From NCBI GenBank assembly GCA_003560975.1, contig PWJA01000153.1, positions 1 to 55,202 of the forward strand: a DNA stretch of 55,202 nt, read 5' to 3'. The notes beneath the pieces are model-generated. The model did no database searches, was not told the origin of the DNA, and worked only from the letters and a program-made list of their open reading frames with translations. The stretch's first letter is position 1. The number at the start of each line of letters is the position of its first letter. The position numbers and the translations under genes are program-made. Below, one piece after another: positions 28,448-37,497 of this stretch. This DNA is from Gammaproteobacteria bacterium. GTDB lineage: Bacteria > Pseudomonadota > Gammaproteobacteria > Xanthomonadales > Wenzhouxiangellaceae.

Positions 28448-29617
28448 CTAGAAATCGACCCTCCAGGTCGCCTGAAGTTCAAGGCTCTGATCCAGACGGT
28501 CGGAAACGACCCCGAGAACGTTGCCGCCGAAGGCATATTCGGGCGGCGCGTAGGCGGCATTGAGCTGGAGTCGCGAGCGTTCGCCGAAGCCCTTGTTGAC
28601 GCCCATCATGAACGCATTCTGGGCCAGTTCTGAGGCCAGCGCAGAGGCCAGGGACGGAGCCGAAGGCCGGGGTTGTGAGCGCGTGCGGTAATCCATGAAC
28701 AGCTCGACTTCTTCATGCTGCCAGGACCAGCCCAGGCTGTAGACCAGCAAATCGTCCCAGTCGAACTGGGGGCTGGTGCTGTCGCCGAGCAGCGCATTGA
28801 AGCGAGCCGGTAGCGAGCGGGACGGAAACGCGCCGACCTCGCTGTAGAAAATCTGCGAAACGCCGAAGTTGATCGAGGTCCTCGCGCTGGTCTGAAACTC
28901 CATGCCGACCTGCACACGGGACGGAATATCCAGCTCGGCGCGGCTGCCGTGGACGCCGCGCACGCTGGCGAATTCGTTCATCTCGATGCGCGACTGGAAC
29001 GCAGCCTCCACGGACAGCCGTTCCATCCACTCGCCGCTGAGGGCAAAGCGGATACCGGCTCCATGCCTGACTTCATCGTAGCCGCGGTAGCCGCGACCCA
29101 GGCCCGTCGTACCGACCGGCTCGTTCCGCTCGTCGAGATTCATCCCGGCCGCCACGAAACGCTGCGTGGCAAGGACGGCCGAAACCGTCAGCAAGCCGCG
29201 ATCCGCCATGGAGGCGCTGACTCCGGGCATCAGCATCGATCGCTCCAGCCCGTGCCCGTTGGCCAGACCCGGGGATGCTCCGGCCAGATTGAGGGCAACG
29301 TTGCGCCGCATCAGGCTCAGGCCGGGCAGCAGCCGTTCCGGCTGCAGCAGACCGACGGCAAAATCAGGCAGCAGCACCCGTTGATCGAGCATCAGCCAGC
29401 TGATGCGCGGGGAGGCGGGACCGGCCAGCTTGTCCAGATCCGGCGTCAGCTCATGAATCAGATACTCTTCCCACGGCCCCAATTCGAACGCAACCAGGAA
29501 CCACGCCAGGTTGCTGTGCGACGGCGAAATGCTCGGCATGGAGCGGGCGGATACCGACGAGATCGAGCCCGTCAGCAGACCAGCCAGCACACACAACAGG
29601 ATCGCTCTGGATTTCAC
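28448..29617 (-). CDS. Putative outer-membrane beta-barrel protein
   Basis: Signal peptide MKSRAILLCVLAGLLTGSISSVSA, alternating amphipathic strands, C-terminal aromatic ATWRVDF. FadL-like character is possible but unproven. Confidence 0.65.
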   Translation of the reverse strand: MKSRAILLCVLAGLLTGSISSVSARSMPSISPSHSNLAWFLVAFELGPWEEYLIHELTPDLDKLAGPASPRISWLMLDQRVLLPDFAVGLLQPERLLPGLSLMRRNVALNLAGASPGLANGHGLERSMLMPGVSASMADRGLLTVSAVLATQRFVAAGMNLDERNEPVGTTGLGRGYRGYDEVRHGAGIRFALSGEWMERLSVEAAFQSRIEMNEFASVRGVHGSRAELDIPSRVQVGMEFQTSARTSINFGVSQIFYSEVGAFPSRSLPARFNALLGDSTSPQFDWDDLLVYSLGWSWQHEEVELFMDYRTRSQPRPSAPSLASALASELAQNAFMMGVNKGFGERSRLQLNAAYAPPEYAFGGNVLGVVSDRLDQSLELQATWRVDF

Positions 29618-29835
29618 TCGTCTACGACGCTCCGGGATTCCCGGGTAGTGTACTCACTCCCTTGGCAAAAATACAACGCCCGGATGACGCTTTCGATCCG
29701 CTTCAGGAGCCAAATACCGCAAAAACAGGCAGGTCCGGACGAAAAGGCCTGGCTCGGAAATGTTGCGGCATCACCACAAATCACCTCGGCGCCGGGATCC
29801 CGGACCCGCAGCCGAACCCCGACCTCGGGAGCGAG

Positions 29836-29859
29836 GATCAGCGAACGCGTTCGCTGATC
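29836..29859. repeat. Perfect 24-bp palindrome spanning the isocitrate dehydrogenase stop codon
   Basis: gatcagcgaacgcgttcgctgatc equals its own reverse complement. Confidence 0.9.
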
Positions 29860-30845
29860 GCGTCGGCGAACGCCGCGGTCGTCCCTTTTCCACCCAGATC
29901 CGGCGTGGTCCGATCTGCGCCGGCGATTGCATCGCCGATCGCCTGCCGCAGGCGCCGGGCCTTGTCGTGCATTTCCATATACTCCAGCATCTGGGCCGCG
30001 GCCAACAAGAGCGCACAGGGGTTGGCGATGCCGCGCCCGGCGATGTCGGGCGCCGACCCGTGAACGGCTTCGAACATCGCCGCCTTCTCGCCGATATTGG
30101 CTCCCGGCGCCAGCCCGAGGCCCCCGACCAGGCCCGCGCACAGGTCGGAGATGATGTCGCCGAACAGGTTGGTGGTCACGATGACATCGAACCGTTCCGG
30201 TCGCATGACCAGCTGCATGCAGGCGTTATCCACGATCATGTCATCGCAGTCCACGTCGACGTATTCGGAGGCCACGTCCCGGGCCACGCTCAAAAACATG
30301 CCGGTCACGTCCTTGAGGATGTTGGCCTTGTGCACCACGGTGACGCGCTTGCGGCCGTTGCGGCGGGCCAGTTCGAAGGCGAAGCGAACAATCCGCTCGC
30401 AGCCGGTCCGGGTCGCGATCATTTTCGATTCGGCCCGGCTGCCGTCGGGCGTCGTGAACGCACCTTCGCCCAGATACGCGCCTTCGGTGTTTTCGCGCAC
30501 CGTGATCAGATCGACGTTCTCGTAGCGCGACAGCGACCCCTTGAAACTGATTGCCGGGCGCACGTTGGCATACAGGTCGAAGTGACTGCGCAGGGCTACG
30601 TTGAGTGATTTGAAGCCGCCGCCGACCGGCGTGGTGAGGGGCGCCTTCAGGGCGATCCCGTTGTTTTCAATGGACGCCAGGGTCGCGGCCGGCAGAAGAT
30701 CGCCGGTTTCATCCTGGGCGGCCAGACCGGCCAGCTGAAAGTCGTAGACCAGCCCGGCGTCGAGGGCATCGAGCACCTGCAACGAGGCGTCCATGATTTC
30801 CGGGCCGATTCCATCGCCCCGAATGACGGTGATTTGCTGCTTCAC
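29838..30845 (-). CDS. Isocitrate/isopropylmalate dehydrogenase family, likely NAD+-dependent isocitrate dehydrogenase
   Basis: ITVIRGDGIGPEIMDASLQVLDAL...ALRSHFDLYANVRP...VRENTEGAYLGE...TNLFGDIISDLCAGLVGGLGLAPGANIG. Confidence 0.9.
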   Translation of the reverse strand: MKQQITVIRGDGIGPEIMDASLQVLDALDAGLVYDFQLAGLAAQDETGDLLPAATLASIENNGIALKAPLTTPVGGGFKSLNVALRSHFDLYANVRPAISFKGSLSRYENVDLITVRENTEGAYLGEGAFTTPDGSRAESKMIATRTGCERIVRFAFELARRNGRKRVTVVHKANILKDVTGMFLSVARDVASEYVDVDCDDMIVDNACMQLVMRPERFDVIVTTNLFGDIISDLCAGLVGGLGLAPGANIGEKAAMFEAVHGSAPDIAGRGIANPCALLLAAAQMLEYMEMHDKARRLRQAIGDAIAGADRTTPDLGGKGTTAAFADAISERVR

Positions 30846-30923
30846 GGGATCTTCCTCCGGCTCCGGGCCGTCTCGAACCAGCGACGAAGTATACCGGGGT
30901 CGGCGAACGCGCCGGCCCGGGCT

Positions 30924-31190
30924 TCAGGCCTCGCCGACCAGCAACGCGTCGAGCGTGCCTTTGCGGTCCATGGTACTGAGCTCGTCGTAGCCGCCGACGT
31001 GATGATCCCCGATGAAAATCTGGGGCACGGTATGGCGGCCGCTGCGCTGCATCATTTCGGCCCGTTTCTCGCTTTGGCGATCCACCGACACTTCCGTCCA
31101 GCGCACCCCCTTGGACTGCAGCAGGCTGCGGGCGGCAACGCAGTACGGACAAGCGGCGGTCGCGTACATGACAACGGAAGGATGGCTCAT
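30924..31190 (-). CDS. grxC: Glutaredoxin 3
   Basis: VVMYATAACPYCVAARSLLQSKGVRWTEVSVD...TVPQIFIGDHHVGGYDEL; CPYC active site. Confidence 0.95.
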   Translation of the reverse strand: MSHPSVVMYATAACPYCVAARSLLQSKGVRWTEVSVDRQSEKRAEMMQRSGRHTVPQIFIGDHHVGGYDELSTMDRKGTLDALLVGEA

Positions 31191-31238
31191 GAATTCACTC
31201 CTGATCTTCGATTCGATGCATTGGGTCGAGGCACCCTT

Positions 31239-31583
31239 TCACAGGCACCAATCCGGTTTCGGCAGGCCCCCGTACTTGCAGGCCAGGCGAACCGGGCCGT
31301 CGGGAAACAAGCGGTACAGCCAGCGGCTACCGCCGTTTTCCGGATCAAGTTGCTTCGAAGCAGCCACCAGAGTGCGCATCAGCGGGGGATTACCGTAGCG
31401 CTCATGATACTCGCGTACGAATTCAATCAGCCACCAGTGGCCCTTTTCCAGCTCGATGCCGTCCGCCAGGGCCAACTGACGAGCGATGTCCGGGCTCCAG
31501 CACCTGCCGTCGGCCAGATGGCCGTCGCCATCGAGCTCGACCCGGACTCCCCGCGGCGGCCGTTTGGGAGCGTTTTCGGTCAT
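31239..31583 (-). CDS. DsrC/TusE family sulfur-relay protein
   Basis: GIELEKGHWWLIEFVREYHERYGNPPLMRTLV...YRLFPDGPVRLACKYGGLPKPDWCL; TusE/DsrC C-terminal arm with penultimate Cys and a second Cys 11 residues upstream. Confidence 0.92.
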   Translation of the reverse strand: MTENAPKRPPRGVRVELDGDGHLADGRCWSPDIARQLALADGIELEKGHWWLIEFVREYHERYGNPPLMRTLVAASKQLDPENGGSRWLYRLFPDGPVRLACKYGGLPKPDWCL

Positions 31584-31900
31584 GCTCGTATCCAGGTGTG
31601 GTGGGCAAATCGCCGCGGCCACTGCGCTTCGAAAAGACAAACCACGCCAGCCGGCAGTCCGGGGATTGGATCGAACCCCGTCGTAACGACGACGAACAGA
31701 TGCGCCAGCCCCTGTTCGGCAAGCTGCCGCCAGGCGGCACCACCCGGCCCGGCCAGCAATTCTGCCGCGCTGTTTTCGAACACCACCTCGACCGGCAAAT
31801 CCAGACCGGCCGCGGCGAGGATCAGCTCCAGCACCTCGCGCGCCTCGCGCGGCGGCGGGGGCGCCGGAATCAAGACAAGATAGCGGCGCCGCTCAGGCAC
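31580..31900 (-). CDS. DsrE/DsrF/TusC-like sulfur-relay subunit
   Basis: Small protein with DsrE/F-like fold pattern, overlapping the tusE-like start by 4 nt and immediately after a TusD-like ORF. Confidence 0.55.
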   Translation of the reverse strand: MPERRRYLVLIPAPPPPREAREVLELILAAAGLDLPVEVVFENSAAELLAGPGGAAWRQLAEQGLAHLFVVVTTGFDPIPGLPAGVVCLFEAQWPRRFAHHTWIRA

Positions 31901-32228
31901 GGTCCAGCGCCCCGAAGCTCGCGACCTGCTCGGCTCCGTCGACCGCGTCCCAGAACTGGACCAGACTGCCCGGCTGCCAGGCGGGAGGCGGCGGTTCCGG
32001 GTAGCGCCGCCGCCAGGCCGCCGAGCAGACCATCAGGTCCAGACCGCTCGCACGCCATCGCTGGGCCGTGGAAGCAGAAGTCGCCCGCGCCCATTCCACC
32101 CCGCCACTGTGGAAAAACAGCAGGCTGGCGCACCCGCTTTCGCTCCACCGCATCACCTGCTCGCGCACCTCGTGGGCAACGGCGGCATCCGGCGGGCACC
32201 GGATGAGCATGACCTGTCGGTACGTCAC
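31893..32228 (-). CDS. DsrE/TusD-like sulfur-relay protein
   Basis: QVMLIRCPPDAAVAHEVREQVMRWSESGCASLLFFHSGGVEWA...GLDLMVCSAAWRRRY; Cys at the position of the DsrE/TusD sulfur-binding Cys; gene context. Confidence 0.65.
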   Translation of the reverse strand: MTYRQVMLIRCPPDAAVAHEVREQVMRWSESGCASLLFFHSGGVEWARATSASTAQRWRASGLDLMVCSAAWRRRYPEPPPPAWQPGSLVQFWDAVDGAEQVASFGALDRA

Positions 32229-32286
32229 CGGCTATCCTCTGTCCGGAGATGAAACAATCGGCGGCAGATCCGGTCTTACAAGCGCC

Positions 32287-33753
32287 ATGACGTCATTCCT
32301 TCGATCCCTATTCCTGGCTGCCGGCGTTGCCGGGCTCGCCGTTAGTGTATCGGCCCAGCAGGAGGTGCGTCTGCCCGACATGGGCAGCACGACCACGCGC
32401 GTCCTCTCGCCCGAGCAAGAACAGACCTTTGCCCGGGATTTCGAACGCTTCCTGCGGGCCAACAACCTGCTGATCGAGGACCCCCTGATTCGGGGATACA
32501 TCAAGGACCTTTCTTTCCGGCTGGTGTCGTTTTCGACCCGCAGCGAGGCGCCGTTCAGCTTTTTCGTCATCCGCGAACCCAGCATCAACGCCTTCGCCGC
32601 GCCTGCCGGCGTCATCGGGCTGCATTCCGGGCTGATTCTGGCGGCCGAAACCGAGGCCGAAGTCGCCGGTGTCGTGGCCCATGAAATCGCTCACGTTACC
32701 CAGGACCATCTGGCCCGGGCGATGGAAGCCCAACAGGCCACCTCGCTTCCGACCATGCTGGCGACGCTTGCCCTGGCCGTTGCCGCGGGAGCCGCAGGCA
32801 GCCCGGATGCAAGCCAGGCGGTTCTCATGAGCGGCATGGGCCTGGCCCAGCAGTTCGCCATCAACCATACCCGCCAGAGCGAGGCCGAGGCCGACCGCGT
32901 CGGCATCAGCCTGATGGCCGCGGCCGGTTATGACCCGCACGGGATGGCTGCATTCTTCGAACGTCTCAACACCGCCAGCCGGGCGATGGGCCAGGGTCCG
33001 CCGGAATACCTTCGCACCCACCCGCTGACCGTGAATCGGATCGCCGAGGCGCGCAGTCGCGCCGACAGCCTGCGCGTTCGCCAGCCCCGCGAAAACGAAT
33101 TGTTTCACTTCGTCCAGGCCCGCCTGCGCGTCATCATGAGCAACCGGCCCGACCAGGCCATCGAATGGTTCCGACTGCGCCTGGTCCGGGAGGACCGCCC
33201 GGCCGATGCCATGCGCTACGGGCTGGTTCTGGCCTTGACCCGGACGCGGGATTTCGATCAGGCCCGGGCGGTGCTGGAGGAGCTGCTCGATGAACAGCCC
33301 AATCGCCAGATGTATCGACTGCTGCACGCCGAGTTGCTGCTGGCTGAGGGCCGCAGCGACGACGCCATCGACATTCTCGCCGACCTCTACCGGTCGTTCC
33401 CGGGCAGTGCACCGGTCACCACGCAGTACGCCGAAGCGCTGATGCACGGCAACGACGACGAACTGGCTGCCCGAGCCGCCACCGTGATCCGGGCTCATTT
33501 GCGTGACCATCCGACCGACCTGCGCATGACCGAGCTGCTCGCCCAGGCCTCCGACCGGTCGGGCGACCGCGTGCGTGCTTCCGAAGCCCTGGCAGAAAGC
33601 TATTACCTGCGCGGCGGCATTCCCGAGGCGATCGAGCAGCTGGAAAAAGTGCTGCAGCGAACCGATCTGGATTACTACCAGCGCGCCCGGATCAGCGCTC
33701 GACTGAACGAGTTGCGCAGCCTGCATTTCCGCCAGATCAACGCCAGACGCTGA
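32287..33753 (+). CDS. M48 family metalloprotease with TPR-like C-terminus (BepA/YfgC-like)
   Basis: MTSFLRSLFLAAGVAGLAVSVSAQQ..., VVAHEIAHVTQDHLARAME (HExxH), EAEADRVGISLMAAAGYDPHGMAAFFERL, TPR-like tail. Confidence 0.93.
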   Translation: MTSFLRSLFLAAGVAGLAVSVSAQQEVRLPDMGSTTTRVLSPEQEQTFARDFERFLRANNLLIEDPLIRGYIKDLSFRLVSFSTRSEAPFSFFVIREPSINAFAAPAGVIGLHSGLILAAETEAEVAGVVAHEIAHVTQDHLARAMEAQQATSLPTMLATLALAVAAGAAGSPDASQAVLMSGMGLAQQFAINHTRQSEAEADRVGISLMAAAGYDPHGMAAFFERLNTASRAMGQGPPEYLRTHPLTVNRIAEARSRADSLRVRQPRENELFHFVQARLRVIMSNRPDQAIEWFRLRLVREDRPADAMRYGLVLALTRTRDFDQARAVLEELLDEQPNRQMYRLLHAELLLAEGRSDDAIDILADLYRSFPGSAPVTTQYAEALMHGNDDELAARAATVIRAHLRDHPTDLRMTELLAQASDRSGDRVRASEALAESYYLRGGIPEAIEQLEKVLQRTDLDYYQRARISARLNELRSLHFRQINARR

Positions 33754-33780
33754 CCTGCCGCCGCCCCTCGCGGCGGCAGG
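33754..33780 (+). terminator. Hairpin immediately after the M48 protease stop
   Basis: cctgccgccg-cccctcg-cggcggcagg, 10-bp GC stem; no U-tract. Confidence 0.5.
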
Positions 33781-33833
33781 CTTGGTGTAAAGTGATTGCT
33801 GCACCCTATCCAATGCGGCGAGCCCAACCGACC

Positions 33834-35972
33834 ATGTCCACAGCCGAACGGGCACTCACCCGACGCGTCAGCCAGCAGGCACCGGAGCTTCTGGAGTGGC
33901 GCAGCGAAAACCTCGACCCTCCGGAATTGCTGTTCAACCGCGAGCTCAGCCTGCTCGCCTTCACGCGCCGGGTCCTGGAAATGGCGCGCGACCGCCGCGT
34001 CCCGCTGCTGGAGCGACTCCGCTTTTTGTGCATTTCCTGCACCAACCTGGACGAATTCTTCGAGGTGCGTGTCGCGTCGGTGCGGCAACGCATGCAGCAC
34101 GGCGCCAACCAACCCGGTCCCGACGGGATGACTCCGAAAGCGGCCCTTGAGGCGATTGGCGCGGCCGCACGCGAGATGATCGAGCAGCAGTACAGGGTCA
34201 TGAACGATGAGCTGACCCCGGAGCTGGCCGAACAAGGCATCCACATCGTGCGCCGCACCGAGTGGACCCGCCGCCAGAGACGCTGGCTACACCGACACTT
34301 CCGTCAGGAACTGATGCCGGTGCTCAGCCCGCTGGGGCTGGACCCGGCCCACCCCTTTCCTCGAATCCTGAACAAGAGCCTGAATTTCGCGGTCTCGCTG
34401 GAAGGCCAGGACGCTTTCGGACGCGACAGCGGCATGGCGCTGGTCCGGGCGCCGCGATCCCTGCCCCGCATCATCCGCATCCCGAAAAGCTACACGCGCG
34501 GGCCCAACGACTTCGTCTTTCTGTCGTCCATCCTGCACGCCTTCATCGACGAGCTGTTTCCCGGCATGCGGGTCCGCGGCTGCTACCAGTTCCGCGTCAC
34601 GCGCAACTCCGAGCTGTTCGTCGACGAAGAGGAAATCGAAGATCTGGCCCGGGCGCTGGAAGGCGAACTGCTGGGTCGCGGATTCGCCGAAGCGGTGCGC
34701 CTGGAAGTCGCGACCAACTGCCCGGACAACATCGCCCGGTTCCTGGCCAGCAAGTTCGGTCTCGGCGATGAAAGCATGTACCGCTGCGACGGACCGGTCA
34801 ATCTGAACCGAATGAGCGCGATTTGCGATCTGGCCGATCGACCGGAGTTGAAGTTTCCCGCCTTTCAGCCCAACACGCCCAAAGCCCTGATGCCCGGCGG
34901 CAATCTGTTTGCCGCCATCCGGCGCAAGGACTGGCTGCTGCACCATCCCTATGACAGTTTTCAGCCGGTGGTCGACCTGCTCCGGCAGGCGGTCAGCGAT
35001 CCGGACGTGCTGGCCATCAAGCAGACCCTGTATCGCACCGGTGTGGATTCGGCGCTGGTCGGTTTGCTGGTCGAAGCGGCCCGCGCGGGCAAGGACGTGA
35101 CCGTGATCGTCGAGCTCCGCGCCCGTTTCGATGAGGAAGCCAACATCACGCTGGCCACGCGCATGCAGGAGGCCGGCGTGCAGGTCGTCTACGGGGTGGT
35201 CGGGCACAAGACCCACGCCAAGATGATGCTGCTCGTGCGCCGCGAACGCGGCCACCTGCACCGCTACGTCCACCTGGGCACCGGCAACTATCACCAGGGA
35301 ACGGCCAAGGCCTACACCGACTGGAGCCTGCTGAGCGCCGATCCGGACCTGGCCCAGGATGTCCACCGTATCTTCCTTCAGCTTTCCGGCCTGGGCCGGA
35401 CCCAGGCCCTGAATCAGCTCATCCAGTCGCCGTTCGACCTGCATCGCTTTCTGCTCGACCGAATCGCCCGGGAAACCGCACATGCCGAAGCCGGCAACCC
35501 TGCCCGCATCTGCGCCAAGATGAACTCGCTGACCGAGCCGGAGCTGATCCGCGCGCTGTATCGAGCCTCGCGCGCCGGAGTCGAAGTGCGTCTGGTCGTG
35601 CGCGGCATCTGTTGCCTGCGGCCCGGCGTGCCCGGGCTGTCGGAAACCATCCGGGTCCGTTCCATACTCGGGCGCTTTCTCGAGCACAGCCGCGTCTACC
35701 ACTTCGCCAACCACGGCCAGCCGGAAACTTTCGCCGCCAGCGCCGACTGGATGGAACGAAACCTGTTTCAGCGCGTCGAGACCTGTTTTCCGATCACCGA
35801 CGCGAAGGCCGCCGAACGCGTGCTGCGGGAATCCATCGAACTGGCCTTCGCCGACAACCGCAGCGCCTGGGAGCTGCAGCCCGATGGCGACTATCAGCTG
35901 ATCTACCCGGACAGCGAAGAAGACGCCATCGCCGTGCAGGAAGTATTGATGACCGAAGCAACGGATGTCTGA
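33834..35972 (+). CDS. ppk1: Polyphosphate kinase 1
   Basis: LLFNRELSLLAFTRRVLEMARD..., CTNLDEFFEVRVA, DPDVLAIKQTLYRTG, VGHKTHAKMMLLVRRE, HLGTGNYHQGTAKAYTD. The ORF extends to 33792. Confidence 0.97.
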   Translation: MSTAERALTRRVSQQAPELLEWRSENLDPPELLFNRELSLLAFTRRVLEMARDRRVPLLERLRFLCISCTNLDEFFEVRVASVRQRMQHGANQPGPDGMTPKAALEAIGAAAREMIEQQYRVMNDELTPELAEQGIHIVRRTEWTRRQRRWLHRHFRQELMPVLSPLGLDPAHPFPRILNKSLNFAVSLEGQDAFGRDSGMALVRAPRSLPRIIRIPKSYTRGPNDFVFLSSILHAFIDELFPGMRVRGCYQFRVTRNSELFVDEEEIEDLARALEGELLGRGFAEAVRLEVATNCPDNIARFLASKFGLGDESMYRCDGPVNLNRMSAICDLADRPELKFPAFQPNTPKALMPGGNLFAAIRRKDWLLHHPYDSFQPVVDLLRQAVSDPDVLAIKQTLYRTGVDSALVGLLVEAARAGKDVTVIVELRARFDEEANITLATRMQEAGVQVVYGVVGHKTHAKMMLLVRRERGHLHRYVHLGTGNYHQGTAKAYTDWSLLSADPDLAQDVHRIFLQLSGLGRTQALNQLIQSPFDLHRFLLDRIARETAHAEAGNPARICAKMNSLTEPELIRALYRASRAGVEVRLVVRGICCLRPGVPGLSETIRVRSILGRFLEHSRVYHFANHGQPETFAASADWMERNLFQRVETCFPITDAKAAERVLRESIELAFADNRSAWELQPDGDYQLIYPDSEEDAIAVQEVLMTEATDV

Positions 35973-37497
35973 ACGCCAGTCCTACGCCGCTGTCGATCTG
36001 GGCAGCAACAGCTTTCACATGATCGTCGCCCGGGAAGAACACGGCGAGCTGCGCGTGATCGACCGGATCAAGGACATGGTCCGGCTGGCCGGGGGGCTCG
36101 ACGAAAAGGGTCGCCTGGATCCGGCCACGCGCGAAGCCGCGCTTGCCAGCCTGGCCCGCTTCGGCCAGCGCATCAAAGACATTCCCGAAACCAACCTGCG
36201 CGCGGTCGGCACACAGACGTTTCGCCGTCTCGACAACCCGGCCGGGTTCCTCGTCGTCGCCGAGACCGCGCTGGGCTGCCCGATCGACATCGTCAGCGGA
36301 CGCGAAGAGGCTCGCCTGGTCTACACGGGGGTCCGCCAGGGGATGCCCGGCGGCGCCAGCCGGCGACTGGTCGTCGACATCGGCGGCGGATCGACCGAAA
36401 TCGTGGCCGGTGACACCCTCGATCCCGTCCTGGCCGAAAGCGTTCCCTTCGGCTGCGTTGCGACCACCCGGATGGCCTTTCCCGACGGCCGCATCGACGC
36501 GCGCCGCTGGCGCGATGCACGGCGCACGGTACTCGGCGAGCTGCAGCAGTTCAGCGGCAGCTTTCGTCGCTATGGCTGGGACCAGGCCGTGGGTTCATCC
36601 GGAACCATCAAGGCCGTCCAGGCCATGCTGGGCGCCATCCGGCCGGATGCCCGGGCCGGCATCGACCGCAAGGGTCTGACCGAACTGCGCGAGCGCATGA
36701 TCCAGGCCGCCCATGTCGACGGGATCGATCTGGACGGCCTCTCGCAGCGGCGTCGGCCGGTGATCGCGGGCGGACTGCTGATCCTCGATGCCGTTTTCCA
36801 GGCGCTGGCGATCGATCGACTGGAGGTCTCCGGTTTCGCCTTGCGCGAGGGTCTGCTGCACGATCTGGTCGGGCGCCTGGGTGATCACGATCCGCGCGAC
36901 AAGAGCGTCGACGCGATGGCCCAGCGCTACGACTGCGACATCGGTCAGGCCGACCGGGTCAGCGACTGGGCACGGGCGGGTTTCGATCAGATCGCCGAGG
37001 ACTGGGGCCTGCGCGACGCCCATCGGGAGCTTCTGTTGTGGGCGGCCCGGCTTCACGAAATCGGCTTAGCGATCTCCCACGAGGGGGCGCCGCAGCACGG
37101 CGCCTACATTCTCGAACACGCCGACATGCCGGGATTCACCCGTCAGGAACAGGCCCTGATGGCCTGCCTGGTTGCCCTGCAGCGGGACAAGCCGGATCCA
37201 GAGGCCATTGACCATCTGCCGCCGCGCTTGCGCGACGTCGCGCGTCGTCTACTGGTCATTCTGCGCCTGGCCATCGCGTTCAGCAGGGCGCGTTCGGATG
37301 CCGACTGCAGCGATTTCGCGCTGTCGGTGGCCAAGAGCAACCGGATCGAACTGGCCCTGCCCGAAGACTGGCTGGCATCCCATCCGCTGACCCGCCATGA
37401 CCTTGCCTGCGAGCGCGAGCACCTGCAGCGCCTCGGTCTGCAGCTGCGCCTGGCCACCCTGCCGCCGAATCCGGGCCATGACGGACTGGCGACCTAG
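35965..37497 (+). CDS. ppx: Exopolyphosphatase (Ppx/GppA)
   Basis: YAAVDLGSNSFHMIVAREEHGELRVIDRIKDMVRLAGGLD...VVDIGGGSTEIVAG; overlaps the ppk1 end. Confidence 0.96.
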   Translation: MSERQSYAAVDLGSNSFHMIVAREEHGELRVIDRIKDMVRLAGGLDEKGRLDPATREAALASLARFGQRIKDIPETNLRAVGTQTFRRLDNPAGFLVVAETALGCPIDIVSGREEARLVYTGVRQGMPGGASRRLVVDIGGGSTEIVAGDTLDPVLAESVPFGCVATTRMAFPDGRIDARRWRDARRTVLGELQQFSGSFRRYGWDQAVGSSGTIKAVQAMLGAIRPDARAGIDRKGLTELRERMIQAAHVDGIDLDGLSQRRRPVIAGGLLILDAVFQALAIDRLEVSGFALREGLLHDLVGRLGDHDPRDKSVDAMAQRYDCDIGQADRVSDWARAGFDQIAEDWGLRDAHRELLLWAARLHEIGLAISHEGAPQHGAYILEHADMPGFTRQEQALMACLVALQRDKPDPEAIDHLPPRLRDVARRLLVILRLAIAFSRARSDADCSDFALSVAKSNRIELALPEDWLASHPLTRHDLACEREHLQRLGLQLRLATLPPNPGHDGLAT

